Source: an uncultured Victivallales bacterium (GTDB lineage Bacteria > Verrucomicrobiota > Lentisphaeria > Victivallales > UBA1829). From it: a DNA stretch of 64,000 nt. Each line of letters opens with the position of its first letter. Position 1 is the first letter of the stretch. Where the stretch lies: the NCBI GenBank assembly GCA_934661375.1, contig CAKUJH010000016.1:16223-80222 (forward strand), given 5' to 3'. The notes under the pieces are model-generated. The model did not search any database. It was given only the letters and a program-made list of their open reading frames with translations, and was not told the origin of the DNA. A program made the position numbers and the translations under genes. This document shows, piece after piece, positions 43,132 to 51,576 of the stretch.

Positions 43132-43907
43132 GAAAACTCTGTCGAAGACTTTTCCGGCTTTTTCTGCTGTTCCCGTGGCTGGTGTATCTCGGAATCATTT
43201 CTGTTCCGGTAACGCTCCGGCGCGATAAATGGGCGGCGATCAAGGGGATGGCGGAAATGACCCGGTACTGGGGCGCGGGACTGCTCCGTATTTTCAATGT
43301 CCGCCTGAAAGTGATTGGCGACGCTTCCGCTTACGACGGCGGACTGGTGGTTTCCAACCATATGGGGTATCTGGATATTTTTGTGCATTCGGCGGTGTTC
43401 GGACTGCGTTTCTGTCCGAAAATCGAAGTCAAGTCCTGGCCTGTGCTGGGCTGGTATACTTCGTTCACGCATCCGATCTGGATCGACCGCTCTTCCCGTC
43501 TGAAAGCCAAGGAGAACCTGGATGAATTCCGCGCCACGCTGGAACATAAAGTTCCGCTGATCGTGTATCCGGAAGGAACCAGTACGGACGGCAATCAGGT
43601 TTTGCCGTTCAAGACTTCTCCGTTTGAACTGGCGGCGTCCGGCGGATTCACCATTCAGCCGGTGCTGACGCTTTACCGGGTTCCGGAGGGGGCGGATTCT
43701 CCCTGCTGGTATACGGACATCGGCATCATGCCGCATCTGTGGCAGCTGGTCGGCATCCCGTGGATTGAGTGCGAAGTGTATCTGCTTCCGCCGATTTCGG
43801 CAGAGGGGCGTTCCCGGAAAGAGCTGGCGGAGATGACGCATCAGCTGATTTCCGAAGCGCATGACAAATATTGCAAGAAAGGGTCAGATACCGCGGCATC
43901 GGTCTGA
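43128..43907 (+). CDS. 1-acyl-glycerol-3-phosphate acyltransferase family protein (PlsC/OlsA-like)
   Basis: A 259-residue membrane-associated acyltransferase. One N-terminal hydrophobic segment (LFLLFPWLVYLGIISV) is followed by VSNHMGYLDIFVHS, the HxxxxD catalytic motif, then IWIDRSS, VYPEGTSTDG (the EGTS motif) and FKTSPFELA. It esterifies a second acyl chain onto a lyso-lipid. It is translationally coupled (ATGA) to the OlsB-like gene, so OlsA function in an aminolipid pathway is likely; general phospholipid synthesis is the alternative. Confidence 0.86.
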   Translation: MRKLCRRLFRLFLLFPWLVYLGIISVPVTLRRDKWAAIKGMAEMTRYWGAGLLRIFNVRLKVIGDASAYDGGLVVSNHMGYLDIFVHSAVFGLRFCPKIEVKSWPVLGWYTSFTHPIWIDRSSRLKAKENLDEFRATLEHKVPLIVYPEGTSTDGNQVLPFKTSPFELAASGGFTIQPVLTLYRVPEGADSPCWYTDIGIMPHLWQLVGIPWIECEVYLLPPISAEGRSRKELAEMTHQLISEAHDKYCKKGSDTAASV

Positions 43908-43930
43908 TCCGGAAACAGACGGAGGTTTCC

Positions 43931-44746
43931 ATGTTTGATACGTATCTGGCGGAATTTTCAGCCGCATGGAAAACGTTCATCCGGATTCCCCTGCCGGGTT
44001 TTCTGTCCGGCGGCCGAGAGTCCGATTTTGATGAAATCGACGGGCACAGCGCATTGCTGCGGCCGATGATGCCGCTGATCGGTACCCTTCTGGGACTGCT
44101 GATTGCCGTTCCGCTCTGGGCGTTGAATCTGTTTTTTCACGGACGCTTTGCAGCTGGTCTGATTGGCGCGGCGGTTGTGCCGCTGGCGTTGGAATTGCTG
44201 AATTCCTGGGGCGGGCTGAACGCGTTGACTTCTTACATAGAACTGCGCCGGCAGGGGGCTTCGCAGGAGGAAGCCATCCAGACGCCGCCGGCTTCCATGA
44301 CAGCTCCCCGGTCGGGGGCGTCCATGCTGATGCTGATGACTCTGTATTTTCTCCGCATGGTGTTCTGCGGTGTACTGGCTTATTTTTCGCCGGTCTGGTT
44401 TGTGATTGCGTTCACCTGCGCCTGGCTGGTTCGTGCGCAGCTGGTGTCGTTGAATCCGCCGGGCGGTTTCGGGCGTGCCTGGATTGAGACGCCGCGCGGC
44501 TGGGAACAGCGGCATTGGCACTTTGCCCTGGCGGTTCTGCTGATCACAGCGGTGCTGCATTTCGGGATTTCTCATCTGTTTGCTGTCCTGCTGGCGTTCG
44601 GCGTCGCCTGGGCAGTTGCCTGGTATGCCGGCAATCTCTGCATGGATGCGGTGTCCGGCATCAACCGGCAGGCATTGGAAATTTTCGGATATGCCGCCGA
44701 AATGGTTCTGCTGTTTCTGGGCGTGCTGCTGTATGCCGCACCTTGA
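43931..44746 (+). CDS. CobS-like integral membrane protein of unknown function
   Basis: About 271 residues with seven or so hydrophobic segments. The start FSAAWKTFIRIPLPGFLSGG, the PMMPLIGTLLGLLIAVPL helix and the end MDAVSGINRQALEIFGYAAEMVLLFLG recall adenosylcobinamide-GDP ribazoletransferase (CobS). The diagnostic LDGLADTADA region is replaced by LLNSWGGLNALTSYIELRRQ, so cobamide synthase activity is doubtful. No other cobalamin gene is nearby. A GGAGG site five bases before the ATG fixes the start. It lies between the acyltransferases and an AAA ATPase. Confidence 0.65.
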   Translation: MFDTYLAEFSAAWKTFIRIPLPGFLSGGRESDFDEIDGHSALLRPMMPLIGTLLGLLIAVPLWALNLFFHGRFAAGLIGAAVVPLALELLNSWGGLNALTSYIELRRQGASQEEAIQTPPASMTAPRSGASMLMLMTLYFLRMVFCGVLAYFSPVWFVIAFTCAWLVRAQLVSLNPPGGFGRAWIETPRGWEQRHWHFALAVLLITAVLHFGISHLFAVLLAFGVAWAVAWYAGNLCMDAVSGINRQALEIFGYAAEMVLLFLGVLLYAAP

Positions 44747-44761
44747 AGGAGGTTTGGAATC

Positions 44762-46189
44762 ATGTCATCCCGGAATGAGCTGTTTCTTGATCTGGATTAT
44801 GCGGAAGCCTCTTTCAATGTCCTGTTTGAAGAGCTTTCCGCGGACGGTTCGGCGCGTCTGATCGTTTCGGAAAAATATCATGCGTTTCTGGAAATGCTCC
44901 GGGTATATCTGGCGAAGGAACGCGCGGAACGGCTGGGACGCGGGAGTGCGGACCGGGCTTTCCGCGCCGGAAGCGAACCCGACAGCGTGGATGCGCTGAA
45001 TGCGCTGGCGCAGCTGTGCGGACGGAAAAGTTTCGGAACCATGCTGGATATGGCGTTGTTCGAGGCTCTGCTTCGTCTGAATGCCGCTTCGTCTTTGCGT
45101 CCGGATCTGCTGAAAGCGGTGGAGAAATCCGATACCCTGGCAGGAGGAACCATGCGTCATGCCATTCGTTTTGCCCAGTCGCTGGCGGCGGTGCTGAAAA
45201 GTTCGGAGGTCCTGAAAGAGTATGCGGCGAATCCGGATCAGCTTTCGCGTCTGACTCCGGCGGCGGGAAAACTGAGTCTACGCGGTTCATTTTTTCCGCG
45301 AGCCACGCCCAAAGTGCTGGCGATGGAATTGGCTCTGCATTTTGAGCAGAATGATCCGTTTGCCGGCTCGCACACGTTCCGTTACCGCAATGGAAAATTT
45401 TTCCCTGTGGAACTGAATTCCATCCGCAAAGCGGAAGATTTTTTCGGATACAGCGAAGCCAAGCGGGTTTTTCAGGATCATTTTTCCGGTTTTTCTGCCG
45501 GCAAACATAACCTGCCGCTGCTGGTGAGCGGTCTGCCCGGTCTGGGAAAAACGCAGATGACGATTGCCTACGCCATGTCCTTTCCCGAAATCACGCTGAT
45601 TCTGCCCGGTCCGGAATCTCTGCAGGAAGATCTGGAAAGCATGATTGAAAAACTGGCGTCTGCGGCTGGACACAAATTCATTGTTTTTTTTGATGACATT
45701 GACACGCGGGAAATCAACTGGTATTATTTCCGGACGCATGTGGGCGGCTCGTTTGCCTTGCCGCACAATATCCTGACGGTCATTGCATCGAATTACCGTT
45801 TTCCCCCGAACATATCCAGCCGCGGACGGGCTTTCACCTTCCCGTTCTTCGACGAGATACGCTGTCAGGAAATGATTGAAGATCTGTTCCTGTCGCGCGG
45901 CATGGAACATGTTCCGCCGGAACTGCTTTCGGTAATTGCCGCTGATTATGTGGAATCGTTTGGACAGAAACTGTTCGATGAACTGAGTCCGCGCACTCTT
46001 GCCCGTTATCTGGAGCTGTATCTGGCGGATCAGGAAAAACGGAAAATGATGCTGGAATTTTCGCGCGGCGAGGTCATAACCAAACCTGACCCGCAGGCGT
46101 TTTATGCTCAGAATCTGAAACTTTTACGTGCATTGTATGGAAAAGAGGCCATTGATGAAATCCGGGAAAAAGAATTGTCCGGTCAATAA
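44762..46189 (+). CDS. DUF815-like AAA ATPase
   Basis: A 475-residue protein. The first 230 residues are helical without a known family. The ATPase follows FFGYSEAKRVFQDHFSGF: Walker A GLPGLGKTQMT near residue 262, Walker B KFIVFFDDIDTRE, sensor 1 ILTVIASNYRF, and an arginine finger candidate in ISSRGRAFTFPFF. This order matches the DUF815 group. The function of the family is not established; a role moving or loading partner proteins is possible. AAGGAGG precedes the ATG. It overlaps tadA and follows the CobS-like membrane protein, a possible partner. Confidence 0.78.
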   Translation: MSSRNELFLDLDYAEASFNVLFEELSADGSARLIVSEKYHAFLEMLRVYLAKERAERLGRGSADRAFRAGSEPDSVDALNALAQLCGRKSFGTMLDMALFEALLRLNAASSLRPDLLKAVEKSDTLAGGTMRHAIRFAQSLAAVLKSSEVLKEYAANPDQLSRLTPAAGKLSLRGSFFPRATPKVLAMELALHFEQNDPFAGSHTFRYRNGKFFPVELNSIRKAEDFFGYSEAKRVFQDHFSGFSAGKHNLPLLVSGLPGLGKTQMTIAYAMSFPEITLILPGPESLQEDLESMIEKLASAAGHKFIVFFDDIDTREINWYYFRTHVGGSFALPHNILTVIASNYRFPPNISSRGRAFTFPFFDEIRCQEMIEDLFLSRGMEHVPPELLSVIAADYVESFGQKLFDELSPRTLARYLELYLADQEKRKMMLEFSRGEVITKPDPQAFYAQNLKLLRALYGKEAIDEIREKELSGQ

Positions 46190-46709
46190 TCCTGCTGCGG
46201 ATGAGCCGCCGGTGATTTTTACCGATGAGTATTTTATGCGGGCGGCTCTCCGGGAAGCGGAGAAGGCTGAACTGAATCACGAAGTCCCGGTCGGGGCGGT
46301 GGCGGTGCGCGACGGCATGATTGTGGCGCGTGCCTGGAATCAGGTCGAACTGCTCAAAGACGCCACTGCCCATGCGGAGATCCTGGTGTTGTCTGCTTTG
46401 GCGGCTCAATCCGGCGACTGGCGCATGGACGGTGTAACCGTTTATGTTACCAAGGAGCCTTGCGCCATGTGCGCCGGGGCTATGGTCAATGCGCGGGTCG
46501 AACGGGTGGTCTACGGCATGTCCGATCCGCGGAGCGGCTGCTGCGGTTCTGCGCTGGACATCACCGGTTTCCCCGGTATGCTGCATCAGGTGAAAGTTAC
46601 CGGCGGCGTGCTGGAACTCGAATGCACTGAGCAATTCAAACAATTTTTCCGGAAAGTGCGCAGCGGTGAACTGCCGAAGCGGAACCGTCCGGAAATCAGG
46701 GAAGGATGA
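46155..46709 (+). CDS. tadA: tRNA-specific adenosine deaminase TadA
   Basis: About 184 residues. The deaminase fold shows FMRAALREAEKAELNHEVPVG, the zinc site TAHAEILVL (His, catalytic Glu) and PCAMCAGAMVNAR (two Cys), and VYGMSDPRSGCCGSALDI. It converts A34 of tRNA(Arg) to inosine. A 25-residue N-terminal extension precedes the fold. I chose the ATG six bases after AGAGG; two earlier in-frame ATGs lie further inside the preceding gene. The overlap with the AAA ATPase gene is 35 bases. Confidence 0.93.
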   Translation: MKSGKKNCPVNNPAADEPPVIFTDEYFMRAALREAEKAELNHEVPVGAVAVRDGMIVARAWNQVELLKDATAHAEILVLSALAAQSGDWRMDGVTVYVTKEPCAMCAGAMVNARVERVVYGMSDPRSGCCGSALDITGFPGMLHQVKVTGGVLELECTEQFKQFFRKVRSGELPKRNRPEIREG

Positions 46710-46713
46710 AATT

Positions 46714-47259
46714 ATGAAAAGATTCTGTTTTTTACTGTCCGGTCTGCTCCTGCTGACCGTTTCCTGCACTTCCGAGAAACCTGCCCGGAAAACCGGGACT
46801 TTTCAGCGGAATCCGGAAGTTTTCCAGAAACTCAAAGATTACAGCCTTCAACTGTCTCTGCTCACATCCCGCCGTGAATTTTATGCAGGCGAGGAACGCG
46901 CCGTTCTGACTTTTTCCCTGAAAAACACCGGCTTGCGTCCCGTTACCATTTACGAATGGCATACCTTCGAACCTGCAAACGTCAACCTGTATTACCGTCC
47001 GGGAACTGCGGAATCTGGAAACGGCGGCGCAAAATGGAAAATGTCTCCGACTCACGATGCGTCCGGCGCAAAATTGTCCGCCCGTTCTCCATTGACTCTG
47101 AATCCCGGCACCAATCAGGCGTTGATCCAGGTTCCAGCGGTGTTCCTGAAGGATTTGCCGAATCCGGACGGTAAAAAACAACCTTACACCTTGCGCGCCG
47201 TGCTGAACTTGAAATCGGTCGCGGTGGAGAGTCTCCCCGTGGAAATTTATGTGAAATGA
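46714..47259 (+). CDS. Small lipoprotein with one beta-sandwich domain, function unknown
   Basis: About 181 residues. The signal peptide ends LLLLTVSC, a lipobox that puts Cys18 at the N-terminus of the mature lipoprotein. The rest is a single beta-rich domain (REFYAGEERAVLTFSLKNTG, PLTLNPGTNQALIQVPAVFL, YTLRAVLNL), like the BsuPI/Ig-like folds of exported proteins. GAAGGA stands seven bases before the ATG. It is the last gene of the plus-strand operon that starts with the acyltransferases, and a terminator follows. Confidence 0.8.
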   Translation: MKRFCFLLSGLLLLTVSCTSEKPARKTGTFQRNPEVFQKLKDYSLQLSLLTSRREFYAGEERAVLTFSLKNTGLRPVTIYEWHTFEPANVNLYYRPGTAESGNGGAKWKMSPTHDASGAKLSARSPLTLNPGTNQALIQVPAVFLKDLPNPDGKKQPYTLRAVLNLKSVAVESLPVEIYVK

Positions 47260-47315
47260 AGCTGTGCCTGAGGGATACGTTCCGAACATGAATCCGTGAA
47301 ATGAACTGAACGCTT

Positions 47316-47350
47316 CCCCGCATTCCTTATCGGTGCGGGGTTATTTCTTT
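47316..47350 (+). terminator. Terminator of the acyltransferase-lipoprotein operon
   Basis: CCCCGCA (47316-47322) pairs with TGCGGGG (47334-47340), followed by TTATTTCTTT. It lies between two converging genes. Confidence 0.75.
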
Positions 47351-48597
47351 CTGACTGCAGCAGTCTGTTTTTTCGGCGGTGCGGCAGATTTCGCATAAGC
47401 GGAAATGCCGGAAACAATTCCGTTCACCAGACGGTCCTGATACGCAGAACGCGCCAGATTGACGCCTTCCGTTGGATGAGTGATGAATCCCGTTTCAATC
47501 AGAATCGCGGGGCAGGTGGCGTGCCGCAGAACGAAAAAACGCGCATGTTTGACGCCGCGGTCTTCCGCCTTCAGCGTCGTGGTCAGATTTTTCTGCACTT
47601 CATACGCCAGACGGTAATTGTTTTTATCGAAGGAATTTCCCGCGCCGGTTTTGGTTCCGCGCTTGCTGTCGCTGGTGGACGCCGCATCGACGGGGGTCAT
47701 GGCGAACGTTTCAATTCCTTTGATTTTCCGGTTGCCGACTGCATTGCAATGAATGGAAATGAACAGATCCGGTTTCAGTTTCTCGCACATGTCCGCCCGC
47801 TGCTGCAAGGTCAGATAGCGGTCATTGTTCCGGGTCATGAGAACCCGGTATCCCTGTTTCTGCAGACGTGCCGCCAGTTTGCGCGCGATGCTCAAAGTGA
47901 TGTTCTTTTCCAGCAGATTCTTTCCGCCCGGCGCACCCTGGTCTTTGCCGCCGTGTCCTGCATCAATCAGCACGGTCCGCAGGGAATGTTTCCACAGGGG
48001 CGTATTCCGGATGACCGGATCAACGACCAGCAGAAAGTCTTTTTCGTCCAGATAAACCAGCGCACCGCGCAGAACCGGCGCATGAGTCAGGTACATATTC
48101 GTCCGATTGATGTTCGCCATGCGTTTGTCGTAGAGCAGGGTAACCACGTCACGGGAACTGCGCAGAGTCAGCCCGCTTTTGTAATAGGAAATCTTCATCC
48201 CGTAATAGCGGGCAATGTCCTGTACCAGCACAAAACGGCGCGACTGATACCAGATATAGCGGATTTTCACCGGTTTCCGGGTGGACTGCACCTGGGGTTG
48301 CGCCGGCTGACTGCGGACAGTCTGAACGGTTTGCGGTTTCGTCTGCCGGACCTTCTGTGCTTTGTTTTTCTGCGCCAGAGCCTGACGGCGGCGGATTTCC
48401 TGAATCTGTGCTTCCCGCTGACGGTTCTGCTGTTCCAGCCGCAGCTGTGCCTGAGTCGGACGGTACACCCGGCGGTTTTCCGCCGCCTCGGCATCAAACA
48501 CATCCCCCCAGAGCAGGGCAGGGATGAATATGGAATACAGGTGCCGCCCGCAAACCAGGTTCCGTAGATTCCCGCATAAACGTTCCAGCCGGTTCAT
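47341..48597 (-). CDS. N-acetylmuramoyl-L-alanine amidase (Amidase_3)
   Basis: A 418-residue exported cell-wall hydrolase. The N-terminal hydrophobic stretch ends near DAEAAEN. A Gln/Arg-rich linker (about residues 45-105) is followed by a small copper-amine-oxidase-like or LysM-like domain, and the zinc amidase domain from about residue 190: VLIDAGHGGKDQGAPG (His), NLLEKNITL (Glu), FISIHCNA (His) and ILIETGFITHP (Glu). It cuts the amide between MurNAc and the stem peptide. AAGGAG precedes the ATG by eight bases. It ends the skp-lpxD-thiD unit. Confidence 0.92.
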   Translation of the reverse strand: MNRLERLCGNLRNLVCGRHLYSIFIPALLWGDVFDAEAAENRRVYRPTQAQLRLEQQNRQREAQIQEIRRRQALAQKNKAQKVRQTKPQTVQTVRSQPAQPQVQSTRKPVKIRYIWYQSRRFVLVQDIARYYGMKISYYKSGLTLRSSRDVVTLLYDKRMANINRTNMYLTHAPVLRGALVYLDEKDFLLVVDPVIRNTPLWKHSLRTVLIDAGHGGKDQGAPGGKNLLEKNITLSIARKLAARLQKQGYRVLMTRNNDRYLTLQQRADMCEKLKPDLFISIHCNAVGNRKIKGIETFAMTPVDAASTSDSKRGTKTGAGNSFDKNNYRLAYEVQKNLTTTLKAEDRGVKHARFFVLRHATCPAILIETGFITHPTEGVNLARSAYQDRLVNGIVSGISAYAKSAAPPKKQTAAVRKK

Positions 48598-48599
48598 GG

Positions 48600-49445
48600 T
48601 CAGAGCTCCTTGCAGTGAATCAGCTGGCTGAATTGAGTCAGCGTTTCCGTTGGTGGATACATGCCGTACACCCCGCAGACCGAAAGCCGCACGGGGTGTG
48701 CCAGCGATGCCAGCACAAAGGCCTTGGCTCGGAGCAATGCATCTTTCCAGCCGGTTCCCTGCGCCAGCAGGGCGGTCAGAGCCGCGCTGAATGTACAGCC
48801 GGTTCCATGGTCGGAATTGCCTTTGACCGGAATCCTCGGAGTGGAAAGCAGCAGACTTACTCCTTCATGGAACACCACATCCGCCGCTTCGGGACCGTCT
48901 GCATGACCGCCTTTCAGCACAACGGAACATTTCCAGCGTTCCGCGCATTCCCGTGCCGCCAGGACTGCATCGTCGCCGGATTGGATCCTGCGTCCGGTCA
49001 GCGCTTCCGCTTCCGGCAGGTTCGGGGTGATCCATGCCGCCTTGGGCAGCAGAGTATTCTTGAGTGCCTCGACTGCATCTTCACGCAGCAGATTGCGTCC
49101 GCTGGTGGAAATCATGACCGGATCGACAACCAGCGGTCCGGTGAATCCGGACAGTGCGTCGGCTGCCGCTTCGATGATTTCCGCGGAAAACAGCATTCCG
49201 GTTTTGACCGCCGCGATGTCGATTCCCTTGCGCACGGTTCGGATCTGGGCGCGGACTCCTTCCGGCGAAACCGGTTCGATTCCGGCAACTTCCAGCGGAT
49301 TCTGAAACGTAACAGCTGTTATGGCTGATGTTCCGAATACCCGGAAATAATGGAAGGTGCGGAGATCCGCCTGTATTCCCGCACCGCCGCCGCTGTCGCT
49401 TCCGGCTATGGTCAGGGCGGCAGGATATAACCGTACATTCTGCAT
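48600..49445 (-). CDS. thiD: Hydroxymethylpyrimidine/phosphomethylpyrimidine kinase ThiD
   Basis: About 281 residues of the ribokinase fold. TIAGSDSGGGAGIQADLRTF starts it, then VKTGMLFSAEIIE, VVDPVMISTSG, TPNLPEAEAL and KGNSDHGTGCTFSAAL, the anion hole and catalytic Asp region. It phosphorylates HMP twice in thiamine synthesis. I use the ATG four bases after the lpxD stop; an in-frame TTG nine codons upstream overlaps lpxD. No other thiamine gene is nearby. Confidence 0.93.
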   Translation of the reverse strand: MQNVRLYPAALTIAGSDSGGGAGIQADLRTFHYFRVFGTSAITAVTFQNPLEVAGIEPVSPEGVRAQIRTVRKGIDIAAVKTGMLFSAEIIEAAADALSGFTGPLVVDPVMISTSGRNLLREDAVEALKNTLLPKAAWITPNLPEAEALTGRRIQSGDDAVLAARECAERWKCSVVLKGGHADGPEAADVVFHEGVSLLLSTPRIPVKGNSDHGTGCTFSAALTALLAQGTGWKDALLRAKAFVLASLAHPVRLSVCGVYGMYPPTETLTQFSQLIHCKEL

Positions 49446-49449
49446 GTTT

Positions 49450-50499
49450 TTATTCTGATTTCTTCTGTTCAAGTTCCGCCAGCAGCGCTTCCAGTTTTTC
49501 CAGACGCGCAGTCAGACGGCGGACTTTACGCGGAAGCATATGCCGCTCGATGAAATCTTCTTCACTTTCCGCAGGGGTTCCGAATGCGGATGCTCCCGGC
49601 GGAAGACTGCGCTGCACTGCCGAACAGCCTGCCACTTTGGAGCCGTCGCCGAGCGTGATATGTCCATTGACGCCTGCTTGTGCCGCCACGATGACGCCGC
49701 GTCCGATTTCCGCACTGCCGGCAATGCCGCACTGTCCGATCAATGCCGAAGATTCGCCCACAATCACGTTGTGCGCCACATGCACCAGGTTGTCGATTTT
49801 GACGCCTTTCTTGATCCAGGTCTTGCCGAAACGTGCGCGGTCAACCGTGCAGTTCGCGCCGATTTCCACATTGTCGTCAATCTGCACAATACCGTTCTGC
49901 GGCACTTTGACCAGTCCCGTGAAGGTCGGGGTGAACCCGAATCCGTCCGAACCGATCGTCGTTCCCGCATGAATAATCAGCTTATTGCCCAGTTTGCAGT
50001 AACGCATGATGGATACATTCGGATAGATCATGCAGTTGTCGCCGATGGTGGTGAACTCGCCCACATAAACTCCCGCGCCGATCACGGTATTTTTCCCGAT
50101 GACGGCTCCCTGTTCGATGACTGCTGTTGCACAGATGGTGGAGCCTTCTCCGATTTTCGCGCTCGGATGCACCACGGCGGAGGGATGAATGCCCGGTTCG
50201 AATTTCTGCGGTTCCGGCGCAAACAGTCCGCAGACTTTGGTGAATGCCTTATCCGGATTTTTGCACCGGATCAGCGTCTGGTTTTCCTTCGGCGGAAATT
50301 TCCAGTCTTCCGCTACCAGCACGACTCCCGCCTTGGTGTTGTCCAGCTGGATTTTGTATTTGATGTTGGAAAGAAACGACACATCCGATTCCGCGGCGAG
50401 TTTCAGTGAATTGACCCCGGTGATCTCCCGGTTCGCATCGCCTTCTGTCTGTCCGCCGATCAGTTCCGCCAGTTCCGCTGCTTTGACAATCTTGCTCAT
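49450..50499 (-). CDS. lpxD: UDP-3-O-acylglucosamine N-acyltransferase
   Basis: A 349-residue trimeric left-handed beta helix. The N-terminal domain has TGVNSLKLAAESDVSFLSN; the hexapeptide repeats run from about residue 105, with HAGTTIGSDGFGFTP and the catalytic His in NLVHVAHNVIVGES. A helical C-terminus follows. It adds the second 3-hydroxyacyl chain in lipid A synthesis, so the organism makes an LPS-type outer membrane. The start overlaps the skp stop (ATGA). The order skp-lpxD is the usual one in Gram-negative bacteria. Confidence 0.96.
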   Translation of the reverse strand: MSKIVKAAELAELIGGQTEGDANREITGVNSLKLAAESDVSFLSNIKYKIQLDNTKAGVVLVAEDWKFPPKENQTLIRCKNPDKAFTKVCGLFAPEPQKFEPGIHPSAVVHPSAKIGEGSTICATAVIEQGAVIGKNTVIGAGVYVGEFTTIGDNCMIYPNVSIMRYCKLGNKLIIHAGTTIGSDGFGFTPTFTGLVKVPQNGIVQIDDNVEIGANCTVDRARFGKTWIKKGVKIDNLVHVAHNVIVGESSALIGQCGIAGSAEIGRGVIVAAQAGVNGHITLGDGSKVAGCSAVQRSLPPGASAFGTPAESEEDFIERHMLPRKVRRLTARLEKLEALLAELEQKKSE

Positions 50500-51119
50500 T
50501 TTCCTGTATTTCCTTTCCCCTGAACCGGCTGTGGTTCCGGTTTGTTCTGTCCCAGATTAAGTGTTTTGATTACGGCATCCGTGATGTCCAGCATTTTGGA
50601 TGAATAGACCACCAGCGGAATGTCATTGCGTGATTTGCCTGACTTATCCAGCACCAGCCCGTAGCCTTCCGCCAGACATTTCGTTTCGATCACAGCGGAA
50701 ATATCCGCCAGTATGATATTGCGGAATTTGATGTATTCATCCTGCAGCTGCGTCTGTTTTTCCCGGTTGTATTCCCGGATTTCCTGTTCCTTGGCAGCCA
50801 GCTGACGGTATTTTTCCTGTGCATTCAGACGGCGGTTTTCCCGTTCGGCGTCCGAATATGCCAGATTCTGGGAATCGTCGCGCAGTTTCACAAATTCTTC
50901 GCGCAGTTTCATCAGCGACTGGGTCAGCTGTTTGGAATATTCCTTGAATACTTCCGCCTGCTTTTTCAGTTTCGCTTCGTTGATGCGGGTTTTGTTGTAT
51001 TCTTCAAATACCCGGTTCATGTCAATCACCGCGATTTTCAGCGGAGCGTCTGCGGCGGACGCCATGCCCCAGCTGAAACAGAGTACCGCGCACAGGGCGG
51101 TCAGCAGCCATTTTTTCAT
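50496..51119 (-). CDS. skp: OmpH/Skp-family periplasmic chaperone
   Basis: About 207 residues. A signal peptide (WLLTALCAVLCFSWGMASA) is followed by IAVIDMNRVFEEY, the N-terminal strand of Skp, then a long charged coiled coil (about residues 45-150) and a short closing part (LVLDKSGKSRNDIPLVVYSS). Skp trimers hold unfolded outer membrane proteins in the periplasm. The start has AAGGA six bases before it; two earlier in-frame ATGs do not fit the signal peptide as well. It is coupled to lpxD. The C-terminal tail is proline-rich. Confidence 0.92.
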   Translation of the reverse strand: MKKWLLTALCAVLCFSWGMASAADAPLKIAVIDMNRVFEEYNKTRINEAKLKKQAEVFKEYSKQLTQSLMKLREEFVKLRDDSQNLAYSDAERENRRLNAQEKYRQLAAKEQEIREYNREKQTQLQDEYIKFRNIILADISAVIETKCLAEGYGLVLDKSGKSRNDIPLVVYSSKMLDITDAVIKTLNLGQNKPEPQPVQGKGNTGK

Positions 51120-51238
51120 CTTGATTCCTTTCATTGGTCGTGGTAAGATAATCCGGAAAAGGGAAAAAGTCAAGGATTCCTTTGAAATTATAACCGATGA
51201 ATTTTGAGCGGATTCCTGCCTCCGGAATTTTTCTTTTT

Positions 51239-51451
51239 TCAGCAGCGTTTTTCTTCCTGTCCGTTTTCAAAAATGTAGGCAGCCAGTTCTTCCGCTTCGA
51301 ACGGATACCCGTTCCGGCGCGCCAGCTCCAGAAACGCTTCTATGACTTCCTCCTGTTCCGTGAATTTCTCCTGAAACGAGATGGCTTCTTCATAAAGTTC
51401 CCGGTTCCGTTCCAGTTCCATATAAAACATCTTTACATTTTCTTTGCTCAT
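51239..51451 (-). CDS. Nif11-like small protein
   Basis: A 70-residue acidic, helical protein that resembles the Nif11 leader domain: SKENVKMFYMELERNRELYE, then EEVIEAFLELARRNGYPFEAEELAAYI, with the helix pattern and the Gly-Tyr-x-Phe-x-x-Glu-Glu-Leu turn of the family. In other bacteria this domain is the leader of ribosomal natural products; here no core peptide follows, only QEEKRC. No modification enzyme is nearby. It has its own GGAAAGG site and promoter. It lies between the giant-protein terminator and skp. The similarity is by eye and the function is open. Confidence 0.7.
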   Translation of the reverse strand: MSKENVKMFYMELERNRELYEEAISFQEKFTEQEEVIEAFLELARRNGYPFEAEELAAYIFENGQEEKRC

Positions 51452-51477
51452 GCGGCTGCCTTTCCTTGTTTCTTCTA

Positions 51478-51505
51478 ATGATAACACACTTTGCGGATTT
51501 TGCAA
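51478..51505 (-). promoter_or_regulatory. Candidate promoter of the Nif11-like gene
   Basis: On the minus strand TTGCAA (51500-51505) and TATCAT (51478-51483) are 16 bases apart, starting just after the giant-gene terminator. Confidence 0.5.
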
Positions 51506-51511
51506 CTCCTC

Positions 51512-51555
51512 AAAAAGAAAAAACGGTTCCGGAATTGAATTTTTCCGGAACCGTT
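51512..51555 (-). terminator. Strong terminator of the giant surface-protein gene
   Basis: A perfect 13-bp stem, AACGGTTCCGGAA (51522-51534) with TTCCGGAACCGTT (51543-51555), has an eight-base loop and runs into TTTTTTCTTTTTG on the minus strand, 22 bases after the stop codon. Confidence 0.95.
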
Positions 51556-51576
51556 GGGGTTACAGGTTTATCAGAC

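Noticed and set aside
43931..44746. Functional cobalamin synthase CobS
   Set aside because: The central LDGLADTADA-type motif is missing and no cobalamin genes are near.
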